Translations under genes and position numbers: made by a program | The notes under the pieces: generated by a model | The model's input: only the letters and a program-made list of their open reading frames with translations | What the model was told of the DNA's origin: nothing | Database searches by the model: none | Origin: SIG607 sp045586405 | GTDB taxonomy: Bacteria; Bacillota; Clostridia; Oscillospirales; Acutalibacteraceae | NCBI GenBank assembly: GCA_045586405.1 | Contig: JAZNAG010000087.1 | Span: forward strand, 39,478 to 103,477 | Reading direction: 5' to 3' | DNA length: 64,000 nucleotides | In this document: positions 33,886 through 43,419 of the stretch, one piece after another | Numbering within the stretch: position 1 is the first letter of the stretch | Layout: each line of letters begins with the position of its first letter

Positions 33886-36498
33886 TTGTCACACAACAAA
33901 AACACAACAGAGGTAATAGAAAAATTCGGCACAGACATAAGCAACGGTCTTTCCTATGAAAAGGTGGCGGAATTTAAGGAAAAATACGGTGAAAATAAAC
34001 TTAAAGAAAAGAAAAAGAAAACCTTTATTCAGCGCTTTGCCGACCAGTTTAAAGATGTAATGATTCTTATTCTTATAGGCGCCGCTATTGTTTCTTTTGT
34101 TACCATTTGTACCGAAAAAAACTGGGGCGAACTTTTTGAGCCTGCACTTATTCTTGCTATTGTAATTATGAATGCCTTTATGGGTGTTTATCAGGAAGGT
34201 AAAGCCGAAAGAGCGCTGGATGCCCTTAAAAACATGTCGGCTCCTCACGCCAGAGTAGTAAGAAACGGCAGTGAAGAAATCATTGCCGCTGCTGACCTTG
34301 TGCCTGGTGATATTATCAAACTTGAAGCAGGCGACTTTGTACCTGCAGATGCCCGACTTATAACAAGCGTCAGCCTTAAAAGTGAGGAATCTGCTCTTAC
34401 CGGTGAATCAGTGCCTTCTGAAAAAGATGCACTTGCCGTTTTAGAGAAAGATGCTCCCATAGGTGACCGCTGTAATATGGTATTTTCAGGTTGCAGTATT
34501 ACCTACGGTACTGCCACTGCCGTTGTAACCGCCACAGGTATGGACACCGAAATGGGTAAAATTGCAAACCTTCTTGATGACGAGGGTGATACACAGACTC
34601 CCCTGCAGAAAAAACTTGCTCAGCTTGGCAAATACCTAGGTTTCTTAGCTCTTATTATATGCGCCATTATATTTGTTGTTGGTGTACTTAACGATACACC
34701 CGTAATGGAAATATTTATGACCGCCGTTTCTCTTGCCGTATCGGCTATACCCGAAGGTCTGCCCGTTATAGTAACAATAGTGCTTTCTATCGGCGTTCAG
34801 CGTATGGTTAAGAAAAATGCGCTTATACGAAAGCTTCCTGCCGTTGAAACACTTGGTAGTGCTTCAATTATCTGCTCTGATAAAACGGGAACCCTTACCC
34901 AAAACAGAATGACACTGGTTAAGGCTTATCTTGACAAGGGCGAAATTTTAGAGGATATAAGCAACAGCAACAGCGAAGCAATAAGAGAACTTTTAATATA
35001 CGGTACTTTATGCAGTGACGGTAGTGTGGTATTTACAAACGGTGAAGAACAGCACATCGGCGACCCCACCGAAACTGCAATAGTTTATGCCGCTCACAAA
35101 AACGGACAAAGCAAAGATGCCCTTAACAAAAAATACGAAAGAATCGCAGGTATTCCCTTTGATTCTGACCGTAAGCTTATGAGCACCGTAAATATAATTG
35201 ACGGCAAAAAGATAGTTATAGTAAAGGGCGCTTTTGATATGATGGTACCCCGCTGTATAGAGGGTGACCTTGAAAAAGCCAAGGCTGTTACTGAGGAAAT
35301 GAGTAAAAACGCACTGCGTGTTCTCGCCGTTGCCTATAAAGAAGTTGACGCGTTACCCGAAGAACTCACCTCTGAAAACCTTGAAAACGGCCTTATCTTT
35401 ATGGGCCTTGTGGGTATGATAGATCCGCCCCGCCCCGAAGCCAAGGTTGCGGTTGAAACCTGCCGTAAAGCAGGTATAAAACCTGTTATGATAACCGGCG
35501 ACCACGTTGTTACTGCCTCCGCAATAGCTAAAGAGCTTGGTATTCTGCTTGAAGGCGACCTTGCCATAACAGGTGCAGAGCTTGATGCTATGAACGACAG
35601 CCAACTTGATGCTCAGGTAGAAAACATTTCTGTATATGCCAGAGTTTCTCCCGAAAACAAAATCAGAATTGTTCGCGCCTGGCAGAGAAAAGGTCAGGTT
35701 GTATCTATGACCGGCGACGGCGTTAACGATGCTCCTGCCCTTAAAGCCGCAGATATCGGTTGCGCTATGGGTATTACGGGTACCGACGTTGCAAAGGGCG
35801 CCGCAGATATGACGCTTACCGACGACAACTTTGCAACAATAGTCGATGCCGTTCAGGAAGGCAGAGGCATTTACGCAAACATCCGCAAGGTTGTAGGTTT
35901 CTTGCTTGGTACAAATATTGGCGAAGTTATTTCTGTATTTGCCGCTATGCTTTTATGGCAGAAATCACCCTTCCTTTCAATGCAGCTTTTGTGGATTAAC
36001 CTTGTCAGCGATAGTTTCCCTGCTATTGCGCTTGGTATGGAAGCCGTTGAAAGTGATGTTATGAACCAAAGGCCCAAGCCCAAAAACGAAGGTCTGTTTG
36101 CCCACGGCTTAGGCATAAAGGTTGTTCTGCAAGGTCTTATGTTCGCCGTCCTTTCGCTTATCGGTTTTGTAATCGGCGGTGGTACAGTAGAGAAAACCGA
36201 AATGATGGGCAGAACGGTAGCTTTCATTATTTTAGGATTCTCCCAGATAGTTCACGCCTTTAATATGCGAAGCGAACATTCTATATTTGCAATAGGAGTT
36301 TTCAGCAACAAAAAGCTTAATATGGCGGCTCTCTTCTCAACCTTGCTTATGGCATTGGTACTGTTCACTCCCCTAAGACACGCTTTTTCCTTAGCACTTC
36401 TTGAACCGCGACTATATATTATAGCTTTAGGGCTTACCTTTGTTCCTGTCGCAGTTATGGAATTTGCAAAGCTAATACACTTTATATTTAAAAGATAA
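33886..36498 (+). CDS. Cation-translocating P-type ATPase, Ca2+ (P2A/P2B) type
   Basis: An 870-residue P2-type ATPase. In order: N-terminal cation-ATPase domain, TM1-2, actuator with TGES in ALTGESVPSEKD, TM4 motif SAIPEGLPVIVT, phosphorylation site DKTGTLT (Asp332), KGAFD nucleotide-binding motif, MITGDH, TGDGVNDAPALKAADIG, and TM5-10 including the cation-binding region LLWINLVSDSFPAIALG. PEGLP in TM4 and NLVSD in TM6 point to Ca2+ export rather than heavy metals, though PMCA-like pumps can also carry Mn2+. TTG start with AGGAGG 8 bases upstream. It lacks its own promoter and sits behind a terminator. Confidence 0.94.
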   Translation: MSHNKNTTEVIEKFGTDISNGLSYEKVAEFKEKYGENKLKEKKKKTFIQRFADQFKDVMILILIGAAIVSFVTICTEKNWGELFEPALILAIVIMNAFMGVYQEGKAERALDALKNMSAPHARVVRNGSEEIIAAADLVPGDIIKLEAGDFVPADARLITSVSLKSEESALTGESVPSEKDALAVLEKDAPIGDRCNMVFSGCSITYGTATAVVTATGMDTEMGKIANLLDDEGDTQTPLQKKLAQLGKYLGFLALIICAIIFVVGVLNDTPVMEIFMTAVSLAVSAIPEGLPVIVTIVLSIGVQRMVKKNALIRKLPAVETLGSASIICSDKTGTLTQNRMTLVKAYLDKGEILEDISNSNSEAIRELLIYGTLCSDGSVVFTNGEEQHIGDPTETAIVYAAHKNGQSKDALNKKYERIAGIPFDSDRKLMSTVNIIDGKKIVIVKGAFDMMVPRCIEGDLEKAKAVTEEMSKNALRVLAVAYKEVDALPEELTSENLENGLIFMGLVGMIDPPRPEAKVAVETCRKAGIKPVMITGDHVVTASAIAKELGILLEGDLAITGAELDAMNDSQLDAQVENISVYARVSPENKIRIVRAWQRKGQVVSMTGDGVNDAPALKAADIGCAMGITGTDVAKGAADMTLTDDNFATIVDAVQEGRGIYANIRKVVGFLLGTNIGEVISVFAAMLLWQKSPFLSMQLLWINLVSDSFPAIALGMEAVESDVMNQRPKPKNEGLFAHGLGIKVVLQGLMFAVLSLIGFVIGGGTVEKTEMMGRTVAFIILGFSQIVHAFNMRSEHSIFAIGVFSNKKLNMAALFSTLLMALVLFTPLRHAFSLALLEPRLYIIALGLTFVPVAVMEFAKLIHFIFKR

Positions 36499-36499
36499 T

Positions 36500-36529
36500 A
36501 AAATCCCCTGCTCTGCAGGGGATTTTAAA
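36500..36529. terminator. Bidirectional terminator between the P-ATPase and aromatic operons
   Basis: 12-bp perfect stem AAAATCCCCTGC/GCAGGGGATTTT (36500-36511, 36515-36526) with a 3-base loop between convergent genes; T-rich on both exits. Confidence 0.85.
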
Positions 36530-36541
36530 TTATATGATTTA

Positions 36542-37570
36542 TTAAATACTGTCAGCTATATTGAAAATAAGTTTTTCGGTTTTCTTCCAACCAATGCAAG
36601 GATCGGTTATGGACTTTCCGTAAATGTGGTCACCGATTTTTTGGCAACCGTCTTCAAGATAGCTTTCTATCATAAGACCTTTTACAAGGTTTTTAATTTC
36701 GTCGTTGTGTGTGCAACTGTAAATTACATCTTTAGCTATTCTTGGCTGTTCTAAATACTTTTTAGCAGAGTTTGCGTGGTTAGTATCAATAATAACAGAA
36801 GGGTTTAAAAGCCCTGACTTTTTATAAAGTTCAGCAAGTTCAGCAAGATTCTCATAGTGGTAGTTTGATACGCTGTTTCCGTTCATACCCGTATATCCGC
36901 GCAGTATAGCGTGTGCCAGCGGATTACCCTCGCTCTTAACTTCCCAACCTCTGTAAATAAAGGTATGACCGTGCTGAGCGGCAGAAATAGCATTCATCAT
37001 TACGGTTAAATCACCGCCTGTGGGGTTTTTCATACCAACAGGGGTATCCATACCGCTTGAAACAAGTCTATGCTCTTGATTTTCAACCGAACGGGCACCT
37101 ACCGCAACATAAGAAAGCAGGTCAGAAAGATAACGGTGATTAGAAGGATACAGCATTTCGTCGGCGCAGGTAAAACCATAATCCTGAAGTGCTCTCATAT
37201 GTAAGCTTCTGATAGCTATAATACCGTTTAACATATCGGGGTTTTTATCAGGGTCCGGCTGATGAAGCATACCCTTATAGCCTGCACCGGTAGTACGGGG
37301 CTTGTTGGTATAAATACGCGGTATTATAAAAACCTTATCTTTTACCTGGTCTTGTATAATCCTTAATTTTTCAATATATTCAAGAATGCTGTCGGAATAA
37401 TCCGCCGAGCACGGTCCTATAATCAATAAAAATTTATCCGACTTGCCTAAAAAGATTTTTCTTATTTCGGCGTCACGTTCGTTCTTTATTTGTTCTTCTT
37501 TTTTACCTATTGGGAATTCCCTTTTAATATCTTTCGGAATAGGTAATTTTCTTTTAAATTCCATTCCCAT
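36542..37570 (-). CDS. aroF: 3-deoxy-7-phosphoheptulonate (DAHP) synthase, type I-alpha
   Basis: A 342-residue AroFGH-type DAHP synthase: LLIIGPCSADYSDS, IPRIYTNKPRTTGAGYKGMLHQPDP with the PEP-binding Arg/Lys, SYVAVGARSVENQEHR, MKNPTGGDL, and IIDTNHANSAKK. It condenses PEP and erythrose 4-phosphate, the first step of the shikimate pathway, though it is the last gene of this operon. The ATG at 37570 (MGMEFKRKLP) has GAGAGG 9 bases upstream and lies 4 bases after tyrA. Allosteric specificity (Phe/Tyr) cannot be read here. Confidence 0.95.
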   Translation of the reverse strand: MGMEFKRKLPIPKDIKREFPIGKKEEQIKNERDAEIRKIFLGKSDKFLLIIGPCSADYSDSILEYIEKLRIIQDQVKDKVFIIPRIYTNKPRTTGAGYKGMLHQPDPDKNPDMLNGIIAIRSLHMRALQDYGFTCADEMLYPSNHRYLSDLLSYVAVGARSVENQEHRLVSSGMDTPVGMKNPTGGDLTVMMNAISAAQHGHTFIYRGWEVKSEGNPLAHAILRGYTGMNGNSVSNYHYENLAELAELYKKSGLLNPSVIIDTNHANSAKKYLEQPRIAKDVIYSCTHNDEIKNLVKGLMIESYLEDGCQKIGDHIYGKSITDPCIGWKKTEKLIFNIADSI

Positions 37571-37574
37571 AATT

Positions 37575-38435
37575 TTAACCTCTCTTGTCAAAACGCTTTC
37601 TTCTTTGGGTAGAAGTGCGCATCATTTCTCTCATTTCTTCTCTGTTATCAGTCTTTATTGCCTTTTTCATTTTAGCTAGGCTTTCCTCAAAGCGCTCAAT
37701 TTCTTTTAAAAGGGGCTCTTTGTTAAGAAGAAAAAGTTCACTCCACATTTCATCGTTTATTTTGGCTATACGAGTTAAATCTCTAAAGGAGTCACCTGTG
37801 TATTTCACTAGGCCCTCGTCTTCTTTAGCGCACATAAGCGATATGGCTATACAGTGAGTAAGCTGTGAAAGAAAAGCTATCATTTCATCGTGCTTTTCAA
37901 CACTAAGCCTTGTTACACTGTAAAAACCTAATTCTTCACCGAGATTTTCGCAAAGCTCGATAGCTTCATTTGTGTTTTTCTCGGTAGGAACAACAATATA
38001 GTTTGCATTTTTAAAAATACCCGGATCGCTGTTAACAACACCGCTGACCTCTTTACCTGCCATTGGGTGCGCCGATATATACTCAATATTCTTTCGCAGC
38101 ATACCCTGTATTTTACCTACAACGCTACCCTTTACACCCGTTACATCGGTAAGAACAGCGCCCGATTTGATATATTTCTGGTTATTTTTTATCCAGTCTA
38201 TAAAGACAGTAGGATAAAGAGCAAATATTATAAGGTCAGCCTCGCCTACCGTTTGTTCGTTTACGGCAGTGCTGCCCTTAGTGATAATGCTGTTTTCAAT
38301 AGCAAAATCAATAGAATCCTGAAGCTTTGTTACAGCACTTACATTATAGCCTTTATCGGTGAGGGCTTTTGCATAGCTACCGCCCAAAAGACCGAGTCCG
38401 ACTATAAGTATATTCATATTTTTGTTAAGTTTCAT
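37575..38435 (-). CDS. tyrA: Prephenate dehydrogenase TyrA
   Basis: A 286-residue TyrA. NAD(P)-binding ILIVGLGLLGGSYAKAL, DVTGVKGSVV, the catalytic SAHPMAGKEVSGV and HDEMIAFLSQLTHCIAISL. It oxidatively decarboxylates prephenate to 4-hydroxyphenylpyruvate. No chorismate mutase or ACT domain is attached; chorismate mutase is on PheA. Start at 38435 with AGGTGA upstream, overlapping aroA by 11 bases. An arogenate preference is possible and not excluded. Confidence 0.93.
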   Translation of the reverse strand: MKLNKNMNILIVGLGLLGGSYAKALTDKGYNVSAVTKLQDSIDFAIENSIITKGSTAVNEQTVGEADLIIFALYPTVFIDWIKNNQKYIKSGAVLTDVTGVKGSVVGKIQGMLRKNIEYISAHPMAGKEVSGVVNSDPGIFKNANYIVVPTEKNTNEAIELCENLGEELGFYSVTRLSVEKHDEMIAFLSQLTHCIAISLMCAKEDEGLVKYTGDSFRDLTRIAKINDEMWSELFLLNKEPLLKEIERFEESLAKMKKAIKTDNREEMREMMRTSTQRRKRFDKRG

Positions 38436-39633
38436 TTTTAGTCACCTTTATATTAAGCGAGGACAGTTTCTCAAAAAAATCAGGAAAACTTTTGTTTACA
38501 GCCTGTGCATCTTCTATAACACCGCCTGTAACGGTTGAAAGCACCGCCATAGTCATAGCTATTCTATGGTCATTATGGGCAAAAAGCGGTTCTGTAGGCG
38601 GCTTTAGTGTACCTCCGTAAATTCTCACGCTGTTATCAGACACATCGGCTTTAACACCAAATTTAGAAAGTTCGTTTACCATACACAAAACTCTGTCGCT
38701 TTCTTTAATGCGAAGTCTTTTCGTGTCTGTAAACAAAGCGCCCTTTCCTGCTGCGGCAACACCAAAAAGTATGGGGCCAAGGTCAGGACAGTCAGCAAGG
38801 GAAATTTCAGCGCCGTCTTCTTTAAGTTTTGAAAAAATCTCAGAATAAACCTTATCACCCTGAAGGCTGTTTTCATTCAGCCCCGTGGTAACAACCTGTC
38901 CGCCAACCATATTAAGCGCGTCAAAGAAAGCGGCATTTGAGTAGTCTCCTTCTACCTGCATTTGTCTTTGACCATAAGTCTGTTTACCTTTTATTTTTAT
39001 TGACCGCATATTACTGCTGTCAATATCTATTCCAAAAGCTTTAAGTGATGAAATTGTAAGGTTTAAATAAGAAGCACTCTCTAAATTGCCCGTTATATTT
39101 ATTATGCTGTCATTTTCAGCATGGGGTAAAGCAAAAAGCAGCCCTGAAATAAACTGACTGCTTACACCGCCGTCAACCTCATATACACCACCGTTAAGCT
39201 TTCCCGATACCTTTAAAAAATCTTTATCCAATTTAAATACAAAGCCGTTATCTTTACAAAGTTTTTCATAAATATCCATAGGGCGCTGCATAAGTTTGCC
39301 GCTGCCCTTTAGGGTTATTTCTCTGCCAAGCAATAAGCAAATGGGTATTAGAAATCGCATTGTACTGCCACTTTCACGGCAATCAAGCACATCTGATACA
39401 TTACTGTCGGCAGAAAGTCCTCCAATAGTAACGGTATCACCCTCTATACTGACCTTTGCGCCCAGAGTCTTTAGACAGTCAAGGGTTGCAAGAATATCCT
39501 GAGAATAATCCACACCCTTTATTACACTTTGCTTTGAAAGCGCACCGCATATAAGATTTCTGTGCGCCATACTTTTTGAAGGCGGAGCGCTTACTGTACC
39601 CTTTGCAATACCTTTTTCTATAGTTACAGTCAT
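38425..39633 (-). CDS. aroA: 3-phosphoshikimate 1-carboxyvinyltransferase (EPSP synthase)
   Basis: A 402-residue EPSP synthase, on the short side for the family. GTVSAPPSKSMAHRNLICGAL, RESGSTMRFLIPI, MQRPMDIYEKLC, SSQFISGLLFALPHA, EGDYSNAAFFDAL and KESDRVLCMVNELSKFG, ending with AHNDHRIAMTMAVLS. It joins PEP to shikimate 3-phosphate. The N-terminal region (SKSMAHR followed later by ESGSTMRFL) has the usual class I/II contact pattern; glyphosate class was not resolved. Overlaps aroQ by 4 bases. Confidence 0.95.
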   Translation of the reverse strand: MTVTIEKGIAKGTVSAPPSKSMAHRNLICGALSKQSVIKGVDYSQDILATLDCLKTLGAKVSIEGDTVTIGGLSADSNVSDVLDCRESGSTMRFLIPICLLLGREITLKGSGKLMQRPMDIYEKLCKDNGFVFKLDKDFLKVSGKLNGGVYEVDGGVSSQFISGLLFALPHAENDSIINITGNLESASYLNLTISSLKAFGIDIDSSNMRSIKIKGKQTYGQRQMQVEGDYSNAAFFDALNMVGGQVVTTGLNENSLQGDKVYSEIFSKLKEDGAEISLADCPDLGPILFGVAAAGKGALFTDTKRLRIKESDRVLCMVNELSKFGVKADVSDNSVRIYGGTLKPPTEPLFAHNDHRIAMTMAVLSTVTGGVIEDAQAVNKSFPDFFEKLSSLNIKVTKNET

Positions 39634-40064
39634 TTTTTTGTATACTCCATTAAAAAATCTATTGCCTCGGTATAGCCACTAAGAGAATGACCTGAAATAG
39701 TTTTAACACAGGCGCTTCTGATAAAGCTTATCTGACGAAAATCCTCTCGCTTTGACACATCGGAAATATGTACCTCAACTGTCGGAATACCTACCGCCTT
39801 TACAGCGTCTAAAATTGCAACGCTTGTATGAGTATAAGCGGCAGGGTTTATAACTATACCGTCTGCATTATTATAAGCAGACTGTATCTTATCAACAAGG
39901 TCGCCCTCGTGGTTAGACTGAAAACATTCAATTTCTATGCCCTTCTGCTTTGCATAATCGGTTACGGTATCAATAAGATTTTGATAGGTTTCTTTACCGT
40001 AAATCTGCGGTTCTCTGATGCCAAGCATATTTATGTTTGGACCATTTATTACGAGAATTTTCAT
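39630..40064 (-). CDS. aroQ: Type II 3-dehydroquinate dehydratase
   Basis: A 144-residue type II dehydroquinase: ILVINGPNINMLGIREPQIYGKETY with the catalytic Tyr, ECFQSNHEGDLVDKI, INPAAYTHTSVAILDAV, VEVHISDVSKREDFRQISF and GYTEAIDFL. It dehydrates 3-dehydroquinate to 3-dehydroshikimate. Replaces the type I AroD used by many Firmicutes. Overlaps aroE/K by 4 bases. Confidence 0.96.
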   Translation of the reverse strand: MKILVINGPNINMLGIREPQIYGKETYQNLIDTVTDYAKQKGIEIECFQSNHEGDLVDKIQSAYNNADGIVINPAAYTHTSVAILDAVKAVGIPTVEVHISDVSKREDFRQISFIRSACVKTISGHSLSGYTEAIDFLMEYTKK

Positions 40065-41299
40065 ACACTCATATCCTTTTCTATCAAAAGTGCTGTTTCC
40101 TTAGCACTTCTATCGCCTGAAATTTTATAATCTGCCGTTTGGCAGTAAACGGGATAACGCTCATTATACCGTTTTAAAAGCGCCTCCCTGTCTGATGACA
40201 GCGGACGGTCTGCGGTGGTAATCAGTTTCTCAAGAGGACGGTCAATGAACCATAAAAGGCCGTTTTTATGAAGATTTAAACGATTTTCTTCCTTTAATAT
40301 GGCACCGCCGCCTGTAGCTATAACCGCCTCTGACAGTTTGCTTACCTCGAAAATCACTTGGCTCTCAATTTTTCTGAAAGCCTCTTCTCCGTCATTATTT
40401 ATAATCTCAGAGCAGGTTCGTCCTGTTTTTTCTTCTATTATACTATCGGTATCGTAAAATTTACGATTCAGCTTTTCTGCAATAAGTTTACCAACGGTAG
40501 ACTTTCCGCAGGAAGGCATACCTATTAAAACTATGTTTTGCTTAGACCTCAAAGCCTTGCTGTATACCCTATCTATCTCGCTTTTATCAATTTCTTTGTT
40601 TAGAAATTTTTCGCAGGCATAAACAGCCTGTGCCACCAGCATATAAAGACCGCAAACAGACTTTGCTCCCTGTTTTTCGGCAGATAGCGCTAAGGCGGTT
40701 TTAAGCGGATTATAAATAGCATCTACAACGCCATGAAGGTCTTTAAAGGGCTTTACATCAATAGGCATACTATCAATATCCGGAAACATTCCGCAGGGGG
40801 TTGTATTTACAATAACCTGAGCATCAAGATGGTACTTATATACCTCGTCGTATGTTATAGTTTTATTACTTTTTGTTCTTGAAACAGTAAGTATTTCTTT
40901 GGCGCCTAAATCTTCGCAAACGTAGAAAGCCGTTTTACTCGTTCCGCCGCTGCCGAGAATAAGCACCTTTTTATCTTTAATTTCAATACCACTGCCAACT
41001 ATCATAGACCGCATACCGAGAAAATCGGTATTATAACCGTAAAGCTTTCCGTCTTTATTTACAATAGTGTTTACCGAGCCTATCTTTTGTGCCGCACTGT
41101 CAATTTCGTAAAGATAAGGTATAACCTTTTCTTTATACGGAATTGTAACGTTTATAGCCTTAAAATCCTTCTCACGCATAAAAGTGTCAAGTTCTTCTAA
41201 GGTAAGTTCTTGAAGCCGATAATCATAATCTGCAAGAAAGCCGTGTACCTCTTTTGAAAAGCTGTGACCAAGTTTTTCTGCAATTAAACCGTATTCCAT
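40061..41299 (-). CDS. aroEK: Fused shikimate dehydrogenase-shikimate kinase
   Basis: A 412-residue bifunctional protein. Residues 1-about 250 are AroE: GLIAEKLGHSFSKEVHGFL, NVTIPYKEK (catalytic Lys56), NTDFLG (Asp92), ILGSGGTSKTA NADP loop, and the closing GLYMLVAQA. From about 254 on is AroK: IVLIGMPSCGKSTVG (P-loop 260-268), DTDSIIEEKTG, FRKIES, ATGGGAIL and a lid region ADRPLSS with RYPVY. The fusion carries out two consecutive-but-one steps (dehydroshikimate to shikimate to shikimate 3-phosphate), so shikimate can pass between the domains. There is no internal stop; both halves look complete. Confidence 0.95.
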   Translation of the reverse strand: MEYGLIAEKLGHSFSKEVHGFLADYDYRLQELTLEELDTFMREKDFKAINVTIPYKEKVIPYLYEIDSAAQKIGSVNTIVNKDGKLYGYNTDFLGMRSMIVGSGIEIKDKKVLILGSGGTSKTAFYVCEDLGAKEILTVSRTKSNKTITYDEVYKYHLDAQVIVNTTPCGMFPDIDSMPIDVKPFKDLHGVVDAIYNPLKTALALSAEKQGAKSVCGLYMLVAQAVYACEKFLNKEIDKSEIDRVYSKALRSKQNIVLIGMPSCGKSTVGKLIAEKLNRKFYDTDSIIEEKTGRTCSEIINNDGEEAFRKIESQVIFEVSKLSEAVIATGGGAILKEENRLNLHKNGLLWFIDRPLEKLITTADRPLSSDREALLKRYNERYPVYCQTADYKISGDRSAKETALLIEKDMSV

Positions 41300-41303
41300 A
41301 AGC

Positions 41304-42395
41304 TTAGTCCTTTAAATAATCGGTACCGAATCTTGTTACAAGCGCATCTGCAAGGGTAAGAGCGGTAATGCTGTCTACCACAACACGCGCTCTGTGAACT
41401 ATACAGGGGTCGTGTCTGCCTTTAATTTCTATTTCGGTGTTTTCTGTTTTACTAAAGTCAACAGTTTCCTGCTTTTTAGCTATAGAGGGTGTAGGTTTAA
41501 CGGCACAGGAAAACACTATGGGCATACCGTTTGTAATACCGCCGTTTATACCGCCGTTATGGTTTGTTTTTGTAACAATTTTGCCGTTTTCTACTCTAAA
41601 AGCGTCATTGGATTGACTGCCGTACATATCGGCAAGTTTAAAGCCGTCACCAAATTCAACGCCCTTAATGGCAGGTATGCTGAAAAGACCATGAGAAAGC
41701 ATACTCTCGATAGTGTCAAACCACGGCTCACCCACACCTGAAGGCATACCGACAACAACTGTTTCAAGTACACCGCCAACGCTGTCAAGGTTTTCTTTCG
41801 CCTTTAAAATTTCGGCTTTCATTTTATCTGCTTTATTTTCATCTAAAACAGGGAAAACTTTTTCGCTAAGCAGTTTTATATCGTCACAAATACTGTTAAA
41901 TTCTCTATCCTGTACCCCGGCTAGTGTTTTTATATGGGTGCCAATGTTGATTCCCTTTTTGTTTAGCGCATAGAGAACAATGGCAGCAGCCGCAACTAAT
42001 GCCGCTGTGATTCTGCCACTGAAATGTCCGCCGCCACGGCTGTCTTCATAGCCGTGATATTTTGAAAATGCGGTAAAATCTGCGTGACCGGGACGCGCCT
42101 TATTTTCTATTTCACTATAGTCTTTACTTACCTTATTTTCGTTTTCAATAACTATACAAATAGGTGTACCGGTTGTTTTGCCCTTATATACACCGCTGAG
42201 TATTGAAAACTTATCGGCTTCGCTTCTCTTTGTAGAAATATCCCCGGACGGTCTTCTGAGGTCTAGCTGATGGCGTATAAAATCCTCACTAACCTCAATA
42301 CCCGGTGCTATTCCGTCAAGTACAGCGCCAATAGCCTCACCGTGACTTTCGCCGAAAAGTGTTAAAGTAATGTTATTGCCGTATACATTCTTCAT
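41304..42395 (-). CDS. aroC: Chorismate synthase
   Basis: A 363-residue AroC: LTLFGESHGEAIGAVLDGIAPG, RRPSGDISTKRSEADKFSILSGVYKGKTTGTPI, RPGHADFTAFSKYHGYEDSRGGGHFSGRITA, NHNGGINGGITNGMPIVF and GRHDPCIVHRA. It uses reduced FMN to convert EPSP to chorismate. Sits directly against aroB (no gap) and 4 bases before aroE/K. Confidence 0.97.
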   Translation of the reverse strand: MKNVYGNNITLTLFGESHGEAIGAVLDGIAPGIEVSEDFIRHQLDLRRPSGDISTKRSEADKFSILSGVYKGKTTGTPICIVIENENKVSKDYSEIENKARPGHADFTAFSKYHGYEDSRGGGHFSGRITAALVAAAAIVLYALNKKGINIGTHIKTLAGVQDREFNSICDDIKLLSEKVFPVLDENKADKMKAEILKAKENLDSVGGVLETVVVGMPSGVGEPWFDTIESMLSHGLFSIPAIKGVEFGDGFKLADMYGSQSNDAFRVENGKIVTKTNHNGGINGGITNGMPIVFSCAVKPTPSIAKKQETVDFSKTENTEIEIKGRHDPCIVHRARVVVDSITALTLADALVTRFGTDYLKD

Positions 42396-43403
42396 TTACA
42401 AAACTTCCTTCATTTTAAGAGCGAGTTCGCTGAAAGGAACATCGTTCATTGTGAATTCCCCGATTTTATTAACGGTTATAACCGTTATTTTATCGCCCGA
42501 CATTTTTTTATCGTGGCTCATAGCCTCTATAACTCTGTCGGCGCTACATTCTATTTTAACGGGCAGACCTGCTTTTTTAAGTACCGCTACAAGACGTTCT
42601 CTGACACTGTCTGAACACATAGGAAGCATACCTACCGCAACACATTCGCCGTGGTACCAATTACCCATTTCATTATCAGACTCAATGCCGTGGGCAACGG
42701 TATGACCGAAATTTAAAACCTTTCTTAGTCCGCCCTCTTTTTCGTCCGCCTCAACAACAGCTTTTTTTATACGAAGAGAAGCCTCAATAATTTTATCAAG
42801 ACTTTCCTCTATATCGGCTGTTTCAAAAAGGGTGAAAAGTTCTTTATCGCTTGTAAGTGACATTTTAATAGCCTCGGCAAGGCCGTTAGCAATTTGTCTT
42901 TTTGGAAGAGATTTTAAAACATTTGAGTCGATAATAACCTTTTTAGGCTGATAAAAAGCGCCCACAATGTTTTTATAGCCGTGAAAATCAATAGCCACCT
43001 TACCGCCGATAGAAGAATCTACCTGTGAAAGAACGGTTGTGGGAATATTGTAAAAATCAACCCCTCGCATAAAACTTGCCGCAACAAAGCCTGCAAGGTC
43101 ACCAATAACACCGCCGCCTACTGCTACAACGCAGTCACTTCTGGTAAAGCCTTCTTCCACCATTTTTTCAAGCAACATTTTATAGCTGTCAAAATTTTTG
43201 GTTTTTTCCCCGTTTGGCAATACAGAGATAACGGGGTATTTTGAAAACTTAGCAACAGATTCTGCATACTTAAAAGGTATATTATCATCAGTAACAATAA
43301 GAACCTTTCGGTTAAGTTTTAAAAGCTCACCCACTCTGTCAAGGGCGCCTTTTTCTATAACTATATCATAGCTTCCGCCTGATACATTAACGGGAATTAT
43401 CAT
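42396..43403 (-). CDS. aroB: 3-dehydroquinate synthase
   Basis: A 335-residue AroB: NGEKTKNFDSYKMLLEKMVEEGFTRSDCVVAVGGGVIGDLAGFVAASFMRGVDFYNIPTT is the NAD-binding core (shortened here in motif terms to GGGVIGDLAGF and RGVDFYNIPTT), followed by QVDSSIGGKVAIDFHGYKN and the metal His in LNFGHTVAHGIE and NWYHGECVAVGM. It cyclises DAHP to 3-dehydroquinate. Confidence 0.96.
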   Translation of the reverse strand: MIIPVNVSGGSYDIVIEKGALDRVGELLKLNRKVLIVTDDNIPFKYAESVAKFSKYPVISVLPNGEKTKNFDSYKMLLEKMVEEGFTRSDCVVAVGGGVIGDLAGFVAASFMRGVDFYNIPTTVLSQVDSSIGGKVAIDFHGYKNIVGAFYQPKKVIIDSNVLKSLPKRQIANGLAEAIKMSLTSDKELFTLFETADIEESLDKIIEASLRIKKAVVEADEKEGGLRKVLNFGHTVAHGIESDNEMGNWYHGECVAVGMLPMCSDSVRERLVAVLKKAGLPVKIECSADRVIEAMSHDKKMSGDKITVITVNKIGEFTMNDVPFSELALKMKEVL

Positions 43404-43419
43404 AAATAAAATTTCACCT

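Noticed and set aside
40061..41299. Frameshift or missing stop creating an artificial AroE-AroK fusion
   Set aside because: Both domains are complete and joined by an ordinary linker in one clean frame; AroE-AroK neighbours and fusions are plausible in this lineage.
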